From contig NZ_FMCX01000008.1 in the NCBI RefSeq assembly GCF_900091555.1, positions 214,174-278,173 of the forward strand: a stretch of DNA of 64,000 nucleotides. Reading direction: 5' to 3'. Below the pieces are notes generated by a model, which saw only the letters and a program-made list of their open reading frames with translations, ran no database searches and had not been told where the DNA came from. Made by a program: the position numbers and the translations under genes. This DNA comes from Micromonospora mirobrigensis. GTDB lineage: Bacteria; Actinomycetota; Actinomycetes; Mycobacteriales; Micromonosporaceae. Positions 16,581-25,470 of this stretch are shown here, piece after piece. Numbering within the stretch: position 1 is the stretch's first letter; each line of letters starts with the position of its first letter.

Positions 16581-17493
16581 GCCGCAGATGCACAGCGAGC
16601 GGGACGAGACCAGCCAGCGGGACATCGCCGACGACGGTCGCAGCACCGTCGGCACCCCGCCGGCCGCCGGCGCGGACAAGCCGGTCGAGCCCACCCCGGG
16701 CGAGACGGCGCCGGCCGGTCGGGAGCCGCTGCTGGAGGTCGACCACGTCACCCTCCGCTTCGGCGGTGTGGTGGCCCTCGACGACGTCGCCTTCACCCTC
16801 TACAAGGGCGAGATCCTCGGCCTGATCGGCCCGAACGGCGCCGGCAAGACCACCTGCTTCAACGCGATGACGGGTGTCTACCGGCCCACCGAGGGGGAGA
16901 TCCGGTTCGCCGGGCAGCGGATCAACGGCAGGCGCCGGTCCTGGATCACCAAGTCCGGCATCGCCCGGACGTTCCAGAACATCCGGCTCTTCCCGGAGAT
17001 GACGGCGCTGGAGAACGTGATGGTGGGCGCGGACGCCCACCACAAGACCAGCGTCATCGCCGCGATGCTGCGGCTGCCGCGGCACTGGCGGGAGGAGCGG
17101 GAGGGCCGGGAGAAGGCGTACGAGCTGCTGCGCTTCGTCGGCATCGAGCGCCGCGCCGGTGACCTGTCCCGCAACCTCTCCTACGGCGAGCAGCGCCGGC
17201 TGGAGATCGCCCGGGCGCTGGCCACCAACCCCACCCTGCTCTGCCTGGACGAGCCGGCCGCCGGCTTCACCCCGGCGGAGAAGGAGGAGTTGAACGTCCT
17301 GATCCGTAAGATCCGGGACAACGGCACCACGGTGCTGCTGATCGAGCACGACATGCGCCTGGTGATGGGCGTGACCGATCGGATCGTGGTGCTGGAGTTC
17401 GGCAAGAAGATCGCCGAGGGCCTGCCGGCCGAGGTCCGCGAGGACCCGAAGGTGATCGCCGCGTACCTGGGGGTGCCGACCGATGCTGCTTGA
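16573..17493 (+). CDS. livG: Branched-chain amino acid ABC transporter ATP-binding protein LivG
   Basis: 306 residues. Walker A GPNGAGKTT, signature LSYGEQRRLEIARAL, Walker B LLCLDEPAAG and the switch histidine in LLIEHDM are all present. LivG proteins are usually about 255 residues; here a charged, low-complexity N-terminal extension of about 52 residues (His/Glu/Arg then Pro/Gly/Ala-rich) precedes the conserved LLEVDHVTLRFGG. No internal start with a ribosome site is evident, and the ATG overlaps livM by 8 bases, so the extension is probably real. Its role is unknown. Confidence 0.92.
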   Translation: MSEPQMHSERDETSQRDIADDGRSTVGTPPAAGADKPVEPTPGETAPAGREPLLEVDHVTLRFGGVVALDDVAFTLYKGEILGLIGPNGAGKTTCFNAMTGVYRPTEGEIRFAGQRINGRRRSWITKSGIARTFQNIRLFPEMTALENVMVGADAHHKTSVIAAMLRLPRHWREEREGREKAYELLRFVGIERRAGDLSRNLSYGEQRRLEIARALATNPTLLCLDEPAAGFTPAEKEELNVLIRKIRDNGTTVLLIEHDMRLVMGVTDRIVVLEFGKKIAEGLPAEVREDPKVIAAYLGVPTDAA

Positions 17494-18193
17494 GATCAAC
17501 GACCTGACCCTGCTCTACGGCCGGATCCAGGCGCTGCACGGGATCAGCCTCACCGTCAACGAGGGTGAGGTGGTGGCCCTGATCGGCGCGAACGGCGCCG
17601 GCAAGACCACCACCATGCGGGCCATCTCCGGGCTGCGCCCGGTGGCGTCCGGCTCGATCGTCTTCGACGGCACCGACGTCACCCGGATGCGGGCCGACCT
17701 GCGGGTGGTCCGGGGCATCGGGCAGGCGCCCGAGGGCCGGGGCGTCTTCCCCGGTATGTCGGTGGTGGAGAACCTGGAGATGGGGGCGTACACCCGCCGG
17801 GACAAGGGCGGCATCGCCGACGACCTGAAGATGGTCATGGACCTCTTCCCCCGGCTGGCCGAGCGGCGCAAGCAGGCCGGTGGCACGCTCTCCGGCGGCG
17901 AGCAGCAGATGCTGGCGGTGGGCCGGGCCCTGATGGCCCGTCCCCGGCTGCTGCTGCTCGACGAGCCGTCGATGGGGCTCGCCCCGAAGCTGATCCAGCA
18001 GATCTTCGAGATCATCACCCGGATCAACGAGCAGGGCACCACCATCCTGCTGGTCGAGCAGAACGCCCAGCAGGCGCTCTCCCGCGCCCACCGGGGCTAC
18101 GTGCTGGAGACCGGCCGGATCGTCAAGGAGGGCACCGGCCGGGACCTGCTGCACGACCCGGCGGTCAAGGAGGCGTACCTCGGCGTGGCCTGA
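17483..18193 (+). CDS. livF: Branched-chain amino acid ABC transporter ATP-binding protein LivF
   Basis: 236 residues, the usual length. Walker A GANGAGKTT, signature LSGGEQQMLAVGRAL, Walker B LLLLDEPSMGLAP and switch His region LLVEQNAQ (Gln in place of His, as is normal in LivF). The start overlaps livG by 11 bases. Last gene of the operon, followed within 13 bases by a strong terminator. Confidence 0.94.
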   Translation: MLLEINDLTLLYGRIQALHGISLTVNEGEVVALIGANGAGKTTTMRAISGLRPVASGSIVFDGTDVTRMRADLRVVRGIGQAPEGRGVFPGMSVVENLEMGAYTRRDKGGIADDLKMVMDLFPRLAERRKQAGGTLSGGEQQMLAVGRALMARPRLLLLDEPSMGLAPKLIQQIFEIITRINEQGTTILLVEQNAQQALSRAHRGYVLETGRIVKEGTGRDLLHDPAVKEAYLGVA

Positions 18194-18205
18194 GGTCGTA
18201 CCGTC

Positions 18206-18247
18206 GCGGCCGGCCACCCCTCGCGGGTGGCCGGCCGCCGGCGTTTT
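18206..18247 (+). terminator. Rho-independent terminator of the liv operon
   Basis: Perfect 14-bp GC-rich arms (18206-18219, 18225-18238), 5-base loop, then a run of five T at 18243-18247. It separates the operon from polA. Confidence 0.92.
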
Positions 18248-18278
18248 TCCGCCGGGTCCCCGGTGCCGCCACCCGGGG

Positions 18279-18301
18279 ATGTCGGGCGTACGGGCTAGAG
18301 T
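18279..18301 (+). promoter_or_regulatory. DNA-damage (RecA-independent, PafBC-type) promoter of polA
   Basis: ATGTCGGGC (18279-18287), 8 bases, TAGAGT (18296-18301). This fits the mycobacterial RecA-NDp pattern TTGTCRGTG-N8-TANNNT except at the end of the first block. The start codon follows the -10 by 7 bases, so a leaderless mRNA is predicted. The same layout occurs before uvrB, uvrA and uvrC. Confidence 0.6.
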
Positions 18302-18308
18302 CGCTGCC

Positions 18309-21008
18309 GTGACAGCCAAGACCCCGCGCCTGCTCCTCGTCGACGGACACTCGATGGCATACCGGGCGTTCCACGCCCTGCCGGTGGAGAACTTCGCCAC
18401 CACGACGGGTCAGCCGACCAACGCGGTGTACGGCTTCACCTCGATGCTGATCAACGCGCTCCGCGACGAGCAGCCCAGCCACATCGTGGTCGCCTTCGAC
18501 GTCTCCCGCCGCTCCTTCCGCACCGAGAAGTACGCCGAGTACAAGGCCGGCCGCAAGGAGACCCCCACCGACTTCAAGGGTCAGGTCAGCCTGATCAAGG
18601 AGGTCCTCGACGCGCTGCGCATCCCGGTGGTCGAGAAGGAGGGCTACGAGGCCGACGACGTCATCGCCACTCTCGCCTGCCAGGCCCGTGACGCCGGCAT
18701 GGAGGTGCTGATCTCCAGCGGCGACCGGGACGCGTTGCAGCTCGTCGGCGATCGGGTGACCGTGCTCTACCCGCGCAAGGGCGTCTCCGACCTGGCCCGG
18801 ATGGATCCGGCGGCGGTGCGGGAGAAATACGGTGTCGGCCCGGAGCGCTACCGCGACCTGGCCGCCCTGGTCGGCGAGACCAGCGACAACCTGCCCGGCA
18901 TCCCCGGCGTCGGCCCGAAGACGGCCGCCAAGTGGATCAACATGTACGACGGGGTGGAGGGCGTGATCGCCCACGCCGACAAGATCAAGGGCAAGGCCGG
19001 CGACAGCCTCCGCGAGCGGCTCGCCGACGTGATCCGCAACTACGAGATCAACTGCCTGGTCAGCGACCTGGAGCTGCCGCTGCGCCCGGAGGACTCCCGG
19101 TGGGAGGGGTGGGACCGGGAGGCCGTGCACCAGGTCTTCGACACCCTGGAGTTCCGCATCCTGCGCGACCGGCTCTACCAGTACCTCGAGGCGGTGGAGC
19201 CGGAGGCGGAGGCCGGCTTCGACCTGTCGGGGCAGGTGCTCACCGAGCCCGGCGCGGTGGCCGGCTGGCTGGAGACGCACGCCCCGGCCGGCTCCCCGGT
19301 CGGCCTGGCGGTCAAGCTGGACACCGGTCCCAACCGGCGGCACACCGCCTCGGTCACCGGCATGGCCCTGGCCAGCGGCGCCGGCGCCGCGGCCTACTTC
19401 GACCCGGCCGGGCTGCAGGCCGCCGACGAGGCCGCCCTCGCCGGCTGGCTGGCCGACGCGCAGCGCCCCAAGGTGCTGCACGACAGCAAGCCGGCCGTGC
19501 TCGCCTTCGCCGCCCACGGCTGGGACCTGGCCGGGATCGCCCGGGACACCCAGATCGCCGCCTACCTGGCCCGTCCCGACCAGCGCTCCTACGACCTGAC
19601 CGACCTGGCGCTGCGCTACCTGCACCGGGAGCTGCGGGTGGACGCGCCGGAGACCGGCCAGCTCACCCTCGACGGGTTGGGCGACGACGGCGCCGCCGAG
19701 GAGAACCTGATGCTCCAGGCCCGGGCCACCCTCGACCTGGCCGACGCGATCGACGCCGAGCTGTCCCGCGACGGCGAGCAGTCGGCGCGGCTGATGGCCG
19801 GGGTGGAACTGCCGCTGATGCGGGTGCTCGCCGGCATGGAGCGCACCGGCATCGCCGCCGACACGCACTACCTGTCCGAGTTGGAGGCGCACTTCGCCGC
19901 CGAGGTGAAGGCCGCCGCCCAGGGCGCGTACGCGGCGGTCGGGCGGGAGTTCAACCTCGGCTCGCCCAAGCAGCTCCAGGAGATCCTCTTCACCGAGCTG
20001 GGCCTGCCCAAGACCAAGAAGATCAAGACCGGTTACACCACCGACGCCGACGCGTTGCAGTGGCTCTACGCGCAGAACCCGCACCCGGTCCTGGAGCACC
20101 TGCTGCGCCACCGCGACGTGGCCAAGTTGAAGTCGACAGTCGACGGCCTGCTCAAGTCGGTCTCCGACGACGGCCGGATCCACACCACGTTCAACCAGAC
20201 GGTCGCCGCCACCGGCCGGCTCTCCTCCACCGAGCCCAACCTGCAGAACATCCCGATCCGCACCGAGGAGGGGCGGCGGATCCGGCGGGCCTTCGTGGTC
20301 GGCGAGGGCTACGAGTGCCTGCTCACCGCCGACTACAGCCAGATCGAGATGCGGATCATGGCGCACCTGTCGTCGGACGACGCCCTGATCGAGGCGTTCA
20401 ACTCCGGCCACGACTTCCACGCGGCCACCGCCTCCTCGGTCTTCGCGGTGCCCGTCGACCAGGTCACCGCCGACCAGCGGCGCAAGATCAAGGCGATGAA
20501 CTACGGCCTGGCGTACGGGCTGAGCGCGTTCGGTCTGTCCCAGCAGCTCGGGATCGGCACCGAGGAGGCGCGCGGGCTGATGGAGAACTACTTCGCCGGC
20601 TTCGGTGGCGTTCGGGACTACCTGCACGAGGTGGTGGCGCGGGCCCGCCACGACGGCTACACCTCCACCATCCTGGGCCGCCGCCGCTACCTGCCCGACC
20701 TGGTCAGCGACAACCGCCAGCGCCGGGACATCGCCGAGCGGATGGCCCTCAACGCCCCCATCCAGGGCTCGGCCGCCGACATCATCAAGGTGGCGATGCT
20801 GCACGTCGACACCGCGCTGCGCGACGCCGGGCTGCGCTCCCGGATGCTGCTGCAGGTGCACGACGAGCTGGTCTTCGAGGTGGCCCCCGGCGAGCGGGAG
20901 GCCCTGGAGGCGCTGGTCCGCCGGGAGATGGGCGGGGCGTACCCGCTGTCGGTGCCGCTGGAGGTGTCGGTCGGCGAGGGGCGGGACTGGAACAGCGCGG
21001 ATCACTGA
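18309..21008 (+). CDS. polA: DNA polymerase I
   Basis: 899 residues with three regions. The 5'-3' exonuclease (about 1-300) has LLLVDGHSMAYRAFHAL and the acidic EGYEADDVIATLA. A 3'-5' exonuclease-like fold (about 310-490) has the catalytic DxE replaced (VKLDTGP), so proofreading is probably lost as in mycobacterial and Thermus enzymes. The polymerase has motif A TADYSQIEMR (about 672), motif B RRKIKAMNYGLAYGLS (about 722) and motif C QVHDELVFE (about 847). It fills repair gaps and removes Okazaki primers. GTG 18309 gives the family N-terminus; upstream in-frame codons run into the promoter. Confidence 0.96.
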   Translation: MTAKTPRLLLVDGHSMAYRAFHALPVENFATTTGQPTNAVYGFTSMLINALRDEQPSHIVVAFDVSRRSFRTEKYAEYKAGRKETPTDFKGQVSLIKEVLDALRIPVVEKEGYEADDVIATLACQARDAGMEVLISSGDRDALQLVGDRVTVLYPRKGVSDLARMDPAAVREKYGVGPERYRDLAALVGETSDNLPGIPGVGPKTAAKWINMYDGVEGVIAHADKIKGKAGDSLRERLADVIRNYEINCLVSDLELPLRPEDSRWEGWDREAVHQVFDTLEFRILRDRLYQYLEAVEPEAEAGFDLSGQVLTEPGAVAGWLETHAPAGSPVGLAVKLDTGPNRRHTASVTGMALASGAGAAAYFDPAGLQAADEAALAGWLADAQRPKVLHDSKPAVLAFAAHGWDLAGIARDTQIAAYLARPDQRSYDLTDLALRYLHRELRVDAPETGQLTLDGLGDDGAAEENLMLQARATLDLADAIDAELSRDGEQSARLMAGVELPLMRVLAGMERTGIAADTHYLSELEAHFAAEVKAAAQGAYAAVGREFNLGSPKQLQEILFTELGLPKTKKIKTGYTTDADALQWLYAQNPHPVLEHLLRHRDVAKLKSTVDGLLKSVSDDGRIHTTFNQTVAATGRLSSTEPNLQNIPIRTEEGRRIRRAFVVGEGYECLLTADYSQIEMRIMAHLSSDDALIEAFNSGHDFHAATASSVFAVPVDQVTADQRRKIKAMNYGLAYGLSAFGLSQQLGIGTEEARGLMENYFAGFGGVRDYLHEVVARARHDGYTSTILGRRRYLPDLVSDNRQRRDIAERMALNAPIQGSAADIIKVAMLHVDTALRDAGLRSRMLLQVHDELVFEVAPGEREALEALVRREMGGAYPLSVPLEVSVGEGRDWNSADH

Positions 21009-21009
21009 C

Positions 21010-21134
21010 CGACCCGGATGCCGGCCGGGGCGGGACTCGCGGCGGTCAAGTTCCCCGTCGAGGCAGGGCCGGAACGCCCGGGCGTCGTCCAGGGTGAGGC
21101 CGGCGTCGAGCAGGTGGCGGATGTCGCACCCGAG
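21010..21134 (-). pseudogene. C-terminal remnant of a MerR-family regulator
   Basis: In the frame shifted relative to the SDR fragment, 21134 to about 21026 encodes GCDIRHLLDAGLTLDDARAF followed by RPCLDGELDRRESRP. This closely resembles the second half of a MerR DNA-binding region (IRxLLxAGLTLxxIRxFLPC). The DNA-binding N-terminus is missing and no start is available. The reading continues without a stop into the region opposite polA. Confidence 0.55.
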
Positions 21135-21361
21135 TCCAGCGCCTCGCCGACCACCCGCGCCGGCGCGTTCTCGGCGGTCACGTCGGCCACCACCGGCGTG
21201 ATGAGGGGGTGCCCGGCGGCGGTCTCGGCCAGTGGCGCGGGGCGACGCCCCACCGCCAGCACCCGGTCGCCGCGCGCGGCGAACGCGCGGGCGGTGGCCC
21301 GGCCGATGCCGGTGCCCGCGCCGGTGACCACGATGATCCGGTTCTGTCGTTCCTCGTTCAT
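21128..21361 (-). pseudogene. N-terminal fragment of a short-chain dehydrogenase
   Basis: From ATG 21361 the frame gives the complete first part of an SDR Rossmann fold: IIVVTGAGTGIGRATARAF with the TGxxxGIG cofactor motif, then RVLAVGRRPAPLAET and the VVADVTAENA segment. After VVGEALD (about 21132) similarity stops. The NNAG, Ser-Tyr-Lys catalytic residues and the remaining 150 or so residues are absent; the sequence passes directly into a MerR-like fragment in another frame. A deletion that joined two neighbouring genes explains this best. It cannot be a working dehydrogenase. Confidence 0.8.
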
Positions 21362-21431
21362 GCCGACGATCGTCGGACCTGACGTCAGCGGCAGGGTCAA
21401 GCCTCCGGCTCGCGCGCCCGGTTCCGGGAGC

Positions 21432-21863
21432 TCAGCGGCCGGGACCGCGGCGCTCCCTGGGTGGGGTTCCGCGCCGGTCGAGGGCCTTGCGGGACGGGCC
21501 GCCGGGCGGCGGGAGCGGCTCCTTGACCGGGTCGTGACCCCAGTTCATCAGCGAGTACCGCCATCGGGTCTGCCGGACGTCGCCGCTGGGGCGTTGCGCC
21601 ATGTGCCGGCGGACGTACCCGACGACCTTGCGCATGTGTCGGTAGTCGGCCTCGGAGAGCTGGTCGCGCTTGCGGCGCAGCAGCTCGATGATCCGACGGC
21701 CGGACTCGTGGCCGACGGTCTCGCCGCCCGCGGTGCCCTTCTTCCGCCAGCCGACGTGCTTGGACTCGTCGGTCTCCAGCCACTTCGACAGCTCACCCGG
21801 CTTCATGTTCACCGCCTCGGTGAACTCCCGATAGGTGTCCTGCCCCTGGTCACGGCCGCTCAT
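21432..21863 (-). CDS. DUF3140 family protein
   Basis: 143 residues. The conserved block is EAVNMKPGELSKWLETDESK, SVGHESGRRI-like VGHESGRRIIELL, YRHMRKVVGYVRRHMAQRP and TRWRYSLMNWGHDP, all diagnostic of DUF3140. A basic Pro/Arg tail (about 115-143) follows. Function is unknown; the family is small, soluble and rich in charged residues. Its start overlaps the end of the DUF2945 gene by 14 bases, so the two are translationally coupled; the pair recurs in actinobacteria. Confidence 0.88.
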   Translation of the reverse strand: MSGRDQGQDTYREFTEAVNMKPGELSKWLETDESKHVGWRKKGTAGGETVGHESGRRIIELLRRKRDQLSEADYRHMRKVVGYVRRHMAQRPSGDVRQTRWRYSLMNWGHDPVKEPLPPPGGPSRKALDRRGTPPRERRGPGR

Positions 21864-22068
21864 GGCGCAGCACCTCCGGACGGTGGGCGACGTCGCGGCC
21901 CGAGTCGTCGTTGCGGATCCGGTACTGCGGCTCCGCCGGCGAGGCGTCCACCGCGTGCCCGCGCACGTGGGTCCGCTCGGTGATCTTCTCCCTGACCACG
22001 CCGTACGCCCGGCCGCTGTGGCTGGCCCAGGAGACGTGGTCGCCGGTGCGGAACTCGTTCTCGGCCAT
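21850..22068 (-). CDS. DUF2945 / HVA1 TUDOR-like small protein
   Basis: 72 residues. FRTGDHVSWASHSGRAYGVV followed by TERTHVRGHAVDASPAEPQYRI matches the hypervirulence-associated TUDOR (HVA1, DUF2945) family, a small beta-barrel. Molecular function is unknown. It is the first gene of a two-gene unit with DUF3140. An AGGA-like site precedes the ATG. Confidence 0.88.
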   Translation of the reverse strand: MAENEFRTGDHVSWASHSGRAYGVVREKITERTHVRGHAVDASPAEPQYRIRNDDSGRDVAHRPEVLRHERP

Positions 22069-22118
22069 GCCGCCGGGTTACCCGGGGCGGCCGGAGGAAA
22101 ACGACGCGCCGCCGGGCC

Positions 22119-22784
22119 CTACGGGGTGATCTCGCTGATCGGGAGCTTGATGTCGAACGGGTCGGTCAGCTCGATCAGCTCGGCGCTGTCGGCGACCAGC
22201 TCGTACTGCCGTTCGCCGCCCGGACTCGGCCGCTCGCTGAGGCGGTAGGCGTAGAGGTGCACGGGGTCCTGCTCGATGCGCCAGAAGAAGGGGATGCCGG
22301 CGGCCGCGTACTCAGCCGGCTTCGCGAACCGGTCGACCCGTCGGGTGCCCGGCGAGACGATCTCGACCGCGAGCACGACCGCTGCCGGCGCGACCTCCGA
22401 CACGTTCGACGACAGGTCCGCGCGGCACAGCAGCACGTCCGGCCGGCGGCTCGTGTTGCGGGCCAGGGTGACTCCGACGTCCTGGGCCACCCGCAGGCGT
22501 CGCGGCGCCCGGGTGTGCAACCAGAGCCGCAGCAGGAAGGAGATGTCCTGGTGGCCCAGGGTGGGGGAGGGGGTCACCTGAATCACTCCGTCGACGAGTT
22601 CGACGCGGGGGGCGTCGTCCGGCAGGGTGAGCAGGTCTTCCAGCGTGTAGTCGGCACGCTGCTGCCGCATCGGGTCCGGACACCATGGGCCAGGTGGTGT
22701 CGGGATCGGCTCGGCGCTCACCGGCTCAGCGTAACCGCGCTCCGCGGCCGCGGAGCCGGTCATCCTGTCCGGTTGGCACGTCAT
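22119..22784 (-). CDS. Uma2-family (PD-(D/E)XK fold) putative endonuclease
   Basis: 221 residues. The Uma2/DUF820 pattern is clear: YTLEDLLTLPDDAPRVELVDGVIQVTPSP, split by a variable loop, then RRPDVLLC (conserved Asp), VVLAVEIVSPGTRRVDRF (catalytic-type E and S/T) and KPAEYAAAGIPFFWRI. The lysine expected after the Asp/Glu pair is KPAEY. Such proteins occur in large actinobacterial paralogue sets, and nuclease activity is inferred from fold only. ATG 22784 overlaps the methyltransferase stop (ATGA), which supports this start; ATG 22763 is an alternative. Confidence 0.85.
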   Translation of the reverse strand: MTCQPDRMTGSAAAERGYAEPVSAEPIPTPPGPWCPDPMRQQRADYTLEDLLTLPDDAPRVELVDGVIQVTPSPTLGHQDISFLLRLWLHTRAPRRLRVAQDVGVTLARNTSRRPDVLLCRADLSSNVSEVAPAAVVLAVEIVSPGTRRVDRFAKPAEYAAAGIPFFWRIEQDPVHLYAYRLSERPSPGGERQYELVADSAELIELTDPFDIKLPISEITP

Positions 22785-23581
22785 CGCGGTTTCTCGGTGA
22801 CGAAGATGGCGGTGCCGGGGAAGAGCCGCCCCCGCAGCGGGCTCCACTGCCCCCAGATCCCCTGGTGCCCGGCCGGCCACTCCGGCTCCACCAGGTCGAC
22901 CAGGCGGAAGCCGGCCCCGACCAGCTCCCGGATCCGGTCGCCGAGGGTGCGGTGCTGCTCGACGTAGGTGGCCACCCCGTGCTCGTCCTGCTCGACGTAC
23001 GGGGAGCGGTCGAAGTACGAGTGCACCGCGGTCAGCCCGCCCTCGCCCGGGTCGTCCAGGAAGATCCACCGCATCGGGTGGGTGACCGAGAAGACCCAGC
23101 GGCCGCCGGGGCGCAGCACCCGGAACACCTCACGCATCAGCGCGGCGGAGTCGTCGACGAACGGGATCGCCCCGAACGCGGTGCAGGTGACGTCGAACGA
23201 GGCGCCGGCGAAGGGCAGCGCCAGCGCGTCGGCCTGCACCAGCGGCACGCGTACGCCGGTGGTGTGGGCGGCGTGCGCGGCGTGCCGCAGCATGCCGGCG
23301 GACAGGTCGAAGGCGACCGGCCGGGCGCCCTCGGTGGCCAGCCAGCGGGAGCAGGCCGCGGCCCCGCAGCCCAGTTCGAGGACCCGGCGTCCGGTCACGT
23401 CGCCGAGCAGCCGGGCGTCGGCCTCGCGCAGCCCCTCCGGGCACCACACGAAGTCCACGTCGCCCAGGAAGGCGCCGTGCTCGGCCTGGTAGTCGTCGGC
23501 GTCGGCGTCCCACCAGCCCCGGTTGGCGCGGCGTGCCTCGGCGTCCTCGACCCGCCGGCGGGTCACCCTGTCGTCGTCCAC
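22781..23581 (-). CDS. Class I SAM-dependent methyltransferase
   Basis: 266 residues. Motif I is RRVLELGCGAAACSRWLA, motif II region VAFDLSAGMLRHA, motif IV FDVTCTAFGAIPFVDD, and post-I/VI VLRPGGRWVFSVTHPMRW. This is a Rossmann methyltransferase of the UbiE/small-molecule type, and the substrate is unknown. It shares a 4-base overlap with the downstream Uma2-like gene. Upstream lies the 368-bp rpsA promoter region, divergent. Confidence 0.85.
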   Translation of the reverse strand: MDDDRVTRRRVEDAEARRANRGWWDADADDYQAEHGAFLGDVDFVWCPEGLREADARLLGDVTGRRVLELGCGAAACSRWLATEGARPVAFDLSAGMLRHAAHAAHTTGVRVPLVQADALALPFAGASFDVTCTAFGAIPFVDDSAALMREVFRVLRPGGRWVFSVTHPMRWIFLDDPGEGGLTAVHSYFDRSPYVEQDEHGVATYVEQHRTLGDRIRELVGAGFRLVDLVEPEWPAGHQGIWGQWSPLRGRLFPGTAIFVTEKPR

Positions 23582-23739
23582 GCGCCCACGCTAGGCCCCC
23601 GTCCGGGGCTCGCCCGCTCCGGCCACCGACGCCGCGCCGGTGCGTCTGGGGCCGCTGTGACCTGCGAGACACCCCGGGGCGTCCGGCGGGCGAAATCTCC
23701 GCTTTCGCAGCTGACGAGGTCGCGAGGACCCGGGAGGCC

Positions 23740-23770
23740 TTGCACGCTGTGGTAATACAGCGGGTAGGGT
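23740..23770 (+). promoter_or_regulatory. Candidate rpsA promoter
   Basis: TTGCAC (23740-23745) and TAGGGT (23765-23770) with a 19-base spacer that contains the inverted repeat gctgt-ggtaat-acagc (23746-23761). A leader of about 170 bases would follow, room for the autoregulation usual for S1. The rest of the 23582-23949 gap shows no gene. Confidence 0.45.
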
Positions 23771-23949
23771 AGACGATGCGCTCGCGGATCGTGTGCCTCG
23801 GCAGGGAGCAGGTGCGCGGTCACCGGAGCCACTAATGATCTTCTCTTGGCGATCGTTCGGTGTGCCCGGCGGCGGGTCCGCTGGCGCGAACAGGTCACTG
23901 CGACACCAGCTTTGCTGTGACACACCATCCGACCGGAGCAACCGCCCAC

Positions 23950-25446
23950 ATGACGAGCAGCATCGAGGCCCCCTCGAGCGCCACCCGGGTCACCCACGAC
24001 GATCTCGGTTCCGAGGAAGCTTTCCTCGCCGCGATCGACGAGACCATCAAGTACTTCAACGACGGCGACATTGTCGAAGGCACCGTCGTCAAGGTCGATC
24101 GGGACGAGGTCCTGCTCGACATCGGCTACAAGACCGAGGGTGTCATCCCCTCTCGTGAGTTGTCGATCAAGCACGACGTGGACCCGGCCGAGGTCGTTTC
24201 GGTTGGTGACCACATCGAGGCCCTGGTCCTCCAGAAGGAGGACAAGGAGGGTCGTCTGATCCTCTCCAAGAAGCGGGCGCAGTACGAGCGGGCCTGGGGC
24301 ACGATCGAGAAGATCAAGGACGAGGACGGCGTCGTCCGCGGTTCGGTCATCGAGGTGGTCAAGGGCGGCCTCATCCTCGACATCGGGCTCCGCGGCTTCC
24401 TGCCGGCGTCCCTGGTCGAGATGCGGCGGGTGCGTGACCTGCAGCCGTACGTCGGGCGCGAGCTCGAAGCCAAGATCATCGAGCTGGACAAGAACCGCAA
24501 CAACGTGGTCCTGTCCCGCCGGGCCTGGCTGGAGCAGACGCAGTCCGAGGTGCGCACCGAGTTCCTCAACAAGCTGCAGAAGGGCCAGGTCCGCAAGGGC
24601 GTCGTGTCCTCGATCGTCAACTTCGGCGCCTTCGTCGACCTGGGCGGCGTGGACGGCCTGGTGCACGTCTCCGAGCTCTCCTGGAAGCACATCGACCACC
24701 CGTCCGAGGTCGTCGAGGTCGGCCAGGAGGTCGAGGTCGAGGTCCTGGACGTCGACCTGGACCGCGAGCGGGTCTCGCTGTCGCTGAAGGCGACCCAGGA
24801 GGACCCGTGGCGTCAGTTCGCCCGCACCCACGCGATCCAGCAGATCGTGCCGGGTAAGGTCACCAAGCTGGTGCCGTTCGGCGCCTTCGTCCGGGTGGAC
24901 GACGGCATCGAGGGCCTGGTCCACATCTCCGAGCTGGCCGAGCGCCACGTGGAGATCCCGGAGCAGGTCGTCCAGGTCGGCTCCGAGGTCATGGTCAAGG
25001 TCATCGACATCGACCTGGAGCGCCGCCGGATCTCGCTGTCGCTCAAGCAGGCCAACGAGGGCTTCGTCGAGGGCGAGGAGCACTTCGACCCCACCCTCTA
25101 CGGCATGGCCGCGACGTACGACACCGAGGGCAACTACATCTACCCGGAGGGCTTCGACCCGGAGACGGGCGAGTGGCTCGAGGGGTACGACAAGCAGCGG
25201 GAGACCTGGGAGAACCAGTACGCCGAGGCGCGTCAGCGTTGGGAGGCCCACACCAAGCAGGTGCAGACCTCCCGGGCCGCCGACGCCGAGGCCGCTGCCA
25301 ACCCGGCTCCGCCGGTGTCGACCGGTGGCACCACCACCTCCTCGACCAGCACGGCCCCGAGCCGGCAGGCCGAGGAGCCGGCGGGCACCCTGGCCACCGA
25401 CGAGGCGCTCGCCGCTCTGCGGGAGAAGCTCGCCGGCGGCAAGTGA
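23950..25446 (+). CDS. rpsA: 30S ribosomal protein S1
   Basis: 498 residues with four S1 RNA-binding domains starting near residues 38 (GDIVEGTVVKVDRDEVLLDI), 124, 212 (RKGVVSSIVNFGAFVDLGG) and 301 (GKVTKLVPFGAFVRVDDG). A disordered Ala/Thr/Ser-rich C-terminus follows. Four domains is the actinobacterial number (six in E. coli). It brings mRNA to the 30S subunit; leaderless mRNAs need it less. The ATG at 23950 starts the conserved MTSSIEAPSSATRV; a cggagc stretch lies 11 bases upstream. It is followed by coaE as in mycobacteria. Confidence 0.96.
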   Translation: MTSSIEAPSSATRVTHDDLGSEEAFLAAIDETIKYFNDGDIVEGTVVKVDRDEVLLDIGYKTEGVIPSRELSIKHDVDPAEVVSVGDHIEALVLQKEDKEGRLILSKKRAQYERAWGTIEKIKDEDGVVRGSVIEVVKGGLILDIGLRGFLPASLVEMRRVRDLQPYVGRELEAKIIELDKNRNNVVLSRRAWLEQTQSEVRTEFLNKLQKGQVRKGVVSSIVNFGAFVDLGGVDGLVHVSELSWKHIDHPSEVVEVGQEVEVEVLDVDLDRERVSLSLKATQEDPWRQFARTHAIQQIVPGKVTKLVPFGAFVRVDDGIEGLVHISELAERHVEIPEQVVQVGSEVMVKVIDIDLERRRISLSLKQANEGFVEGEEHFDPTLYGMAATYDTEGNYIYPEGFDPETGEWLEGYDKQRETWENQYAEARQRWEAHTKQVQTSRAADAEAAANPAPPVSTGGTTTSSTSTAPSRQAEEPAGTLATDEALAALREKLAGGK

Positions 25447-25470
25447 CGCCGCGACGATTCCGACAGTTGC

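Noticed and set aside
18165..21005. Long open frame of 946 codons opposite polA
   Set aside because: Open only because high GC removes stops; the translation is Val/Leu/Gly-rich without any family, and the plus-strand polA accounts for the DNA. The part near 21010-21134 matters only as the MerR-like remnant.
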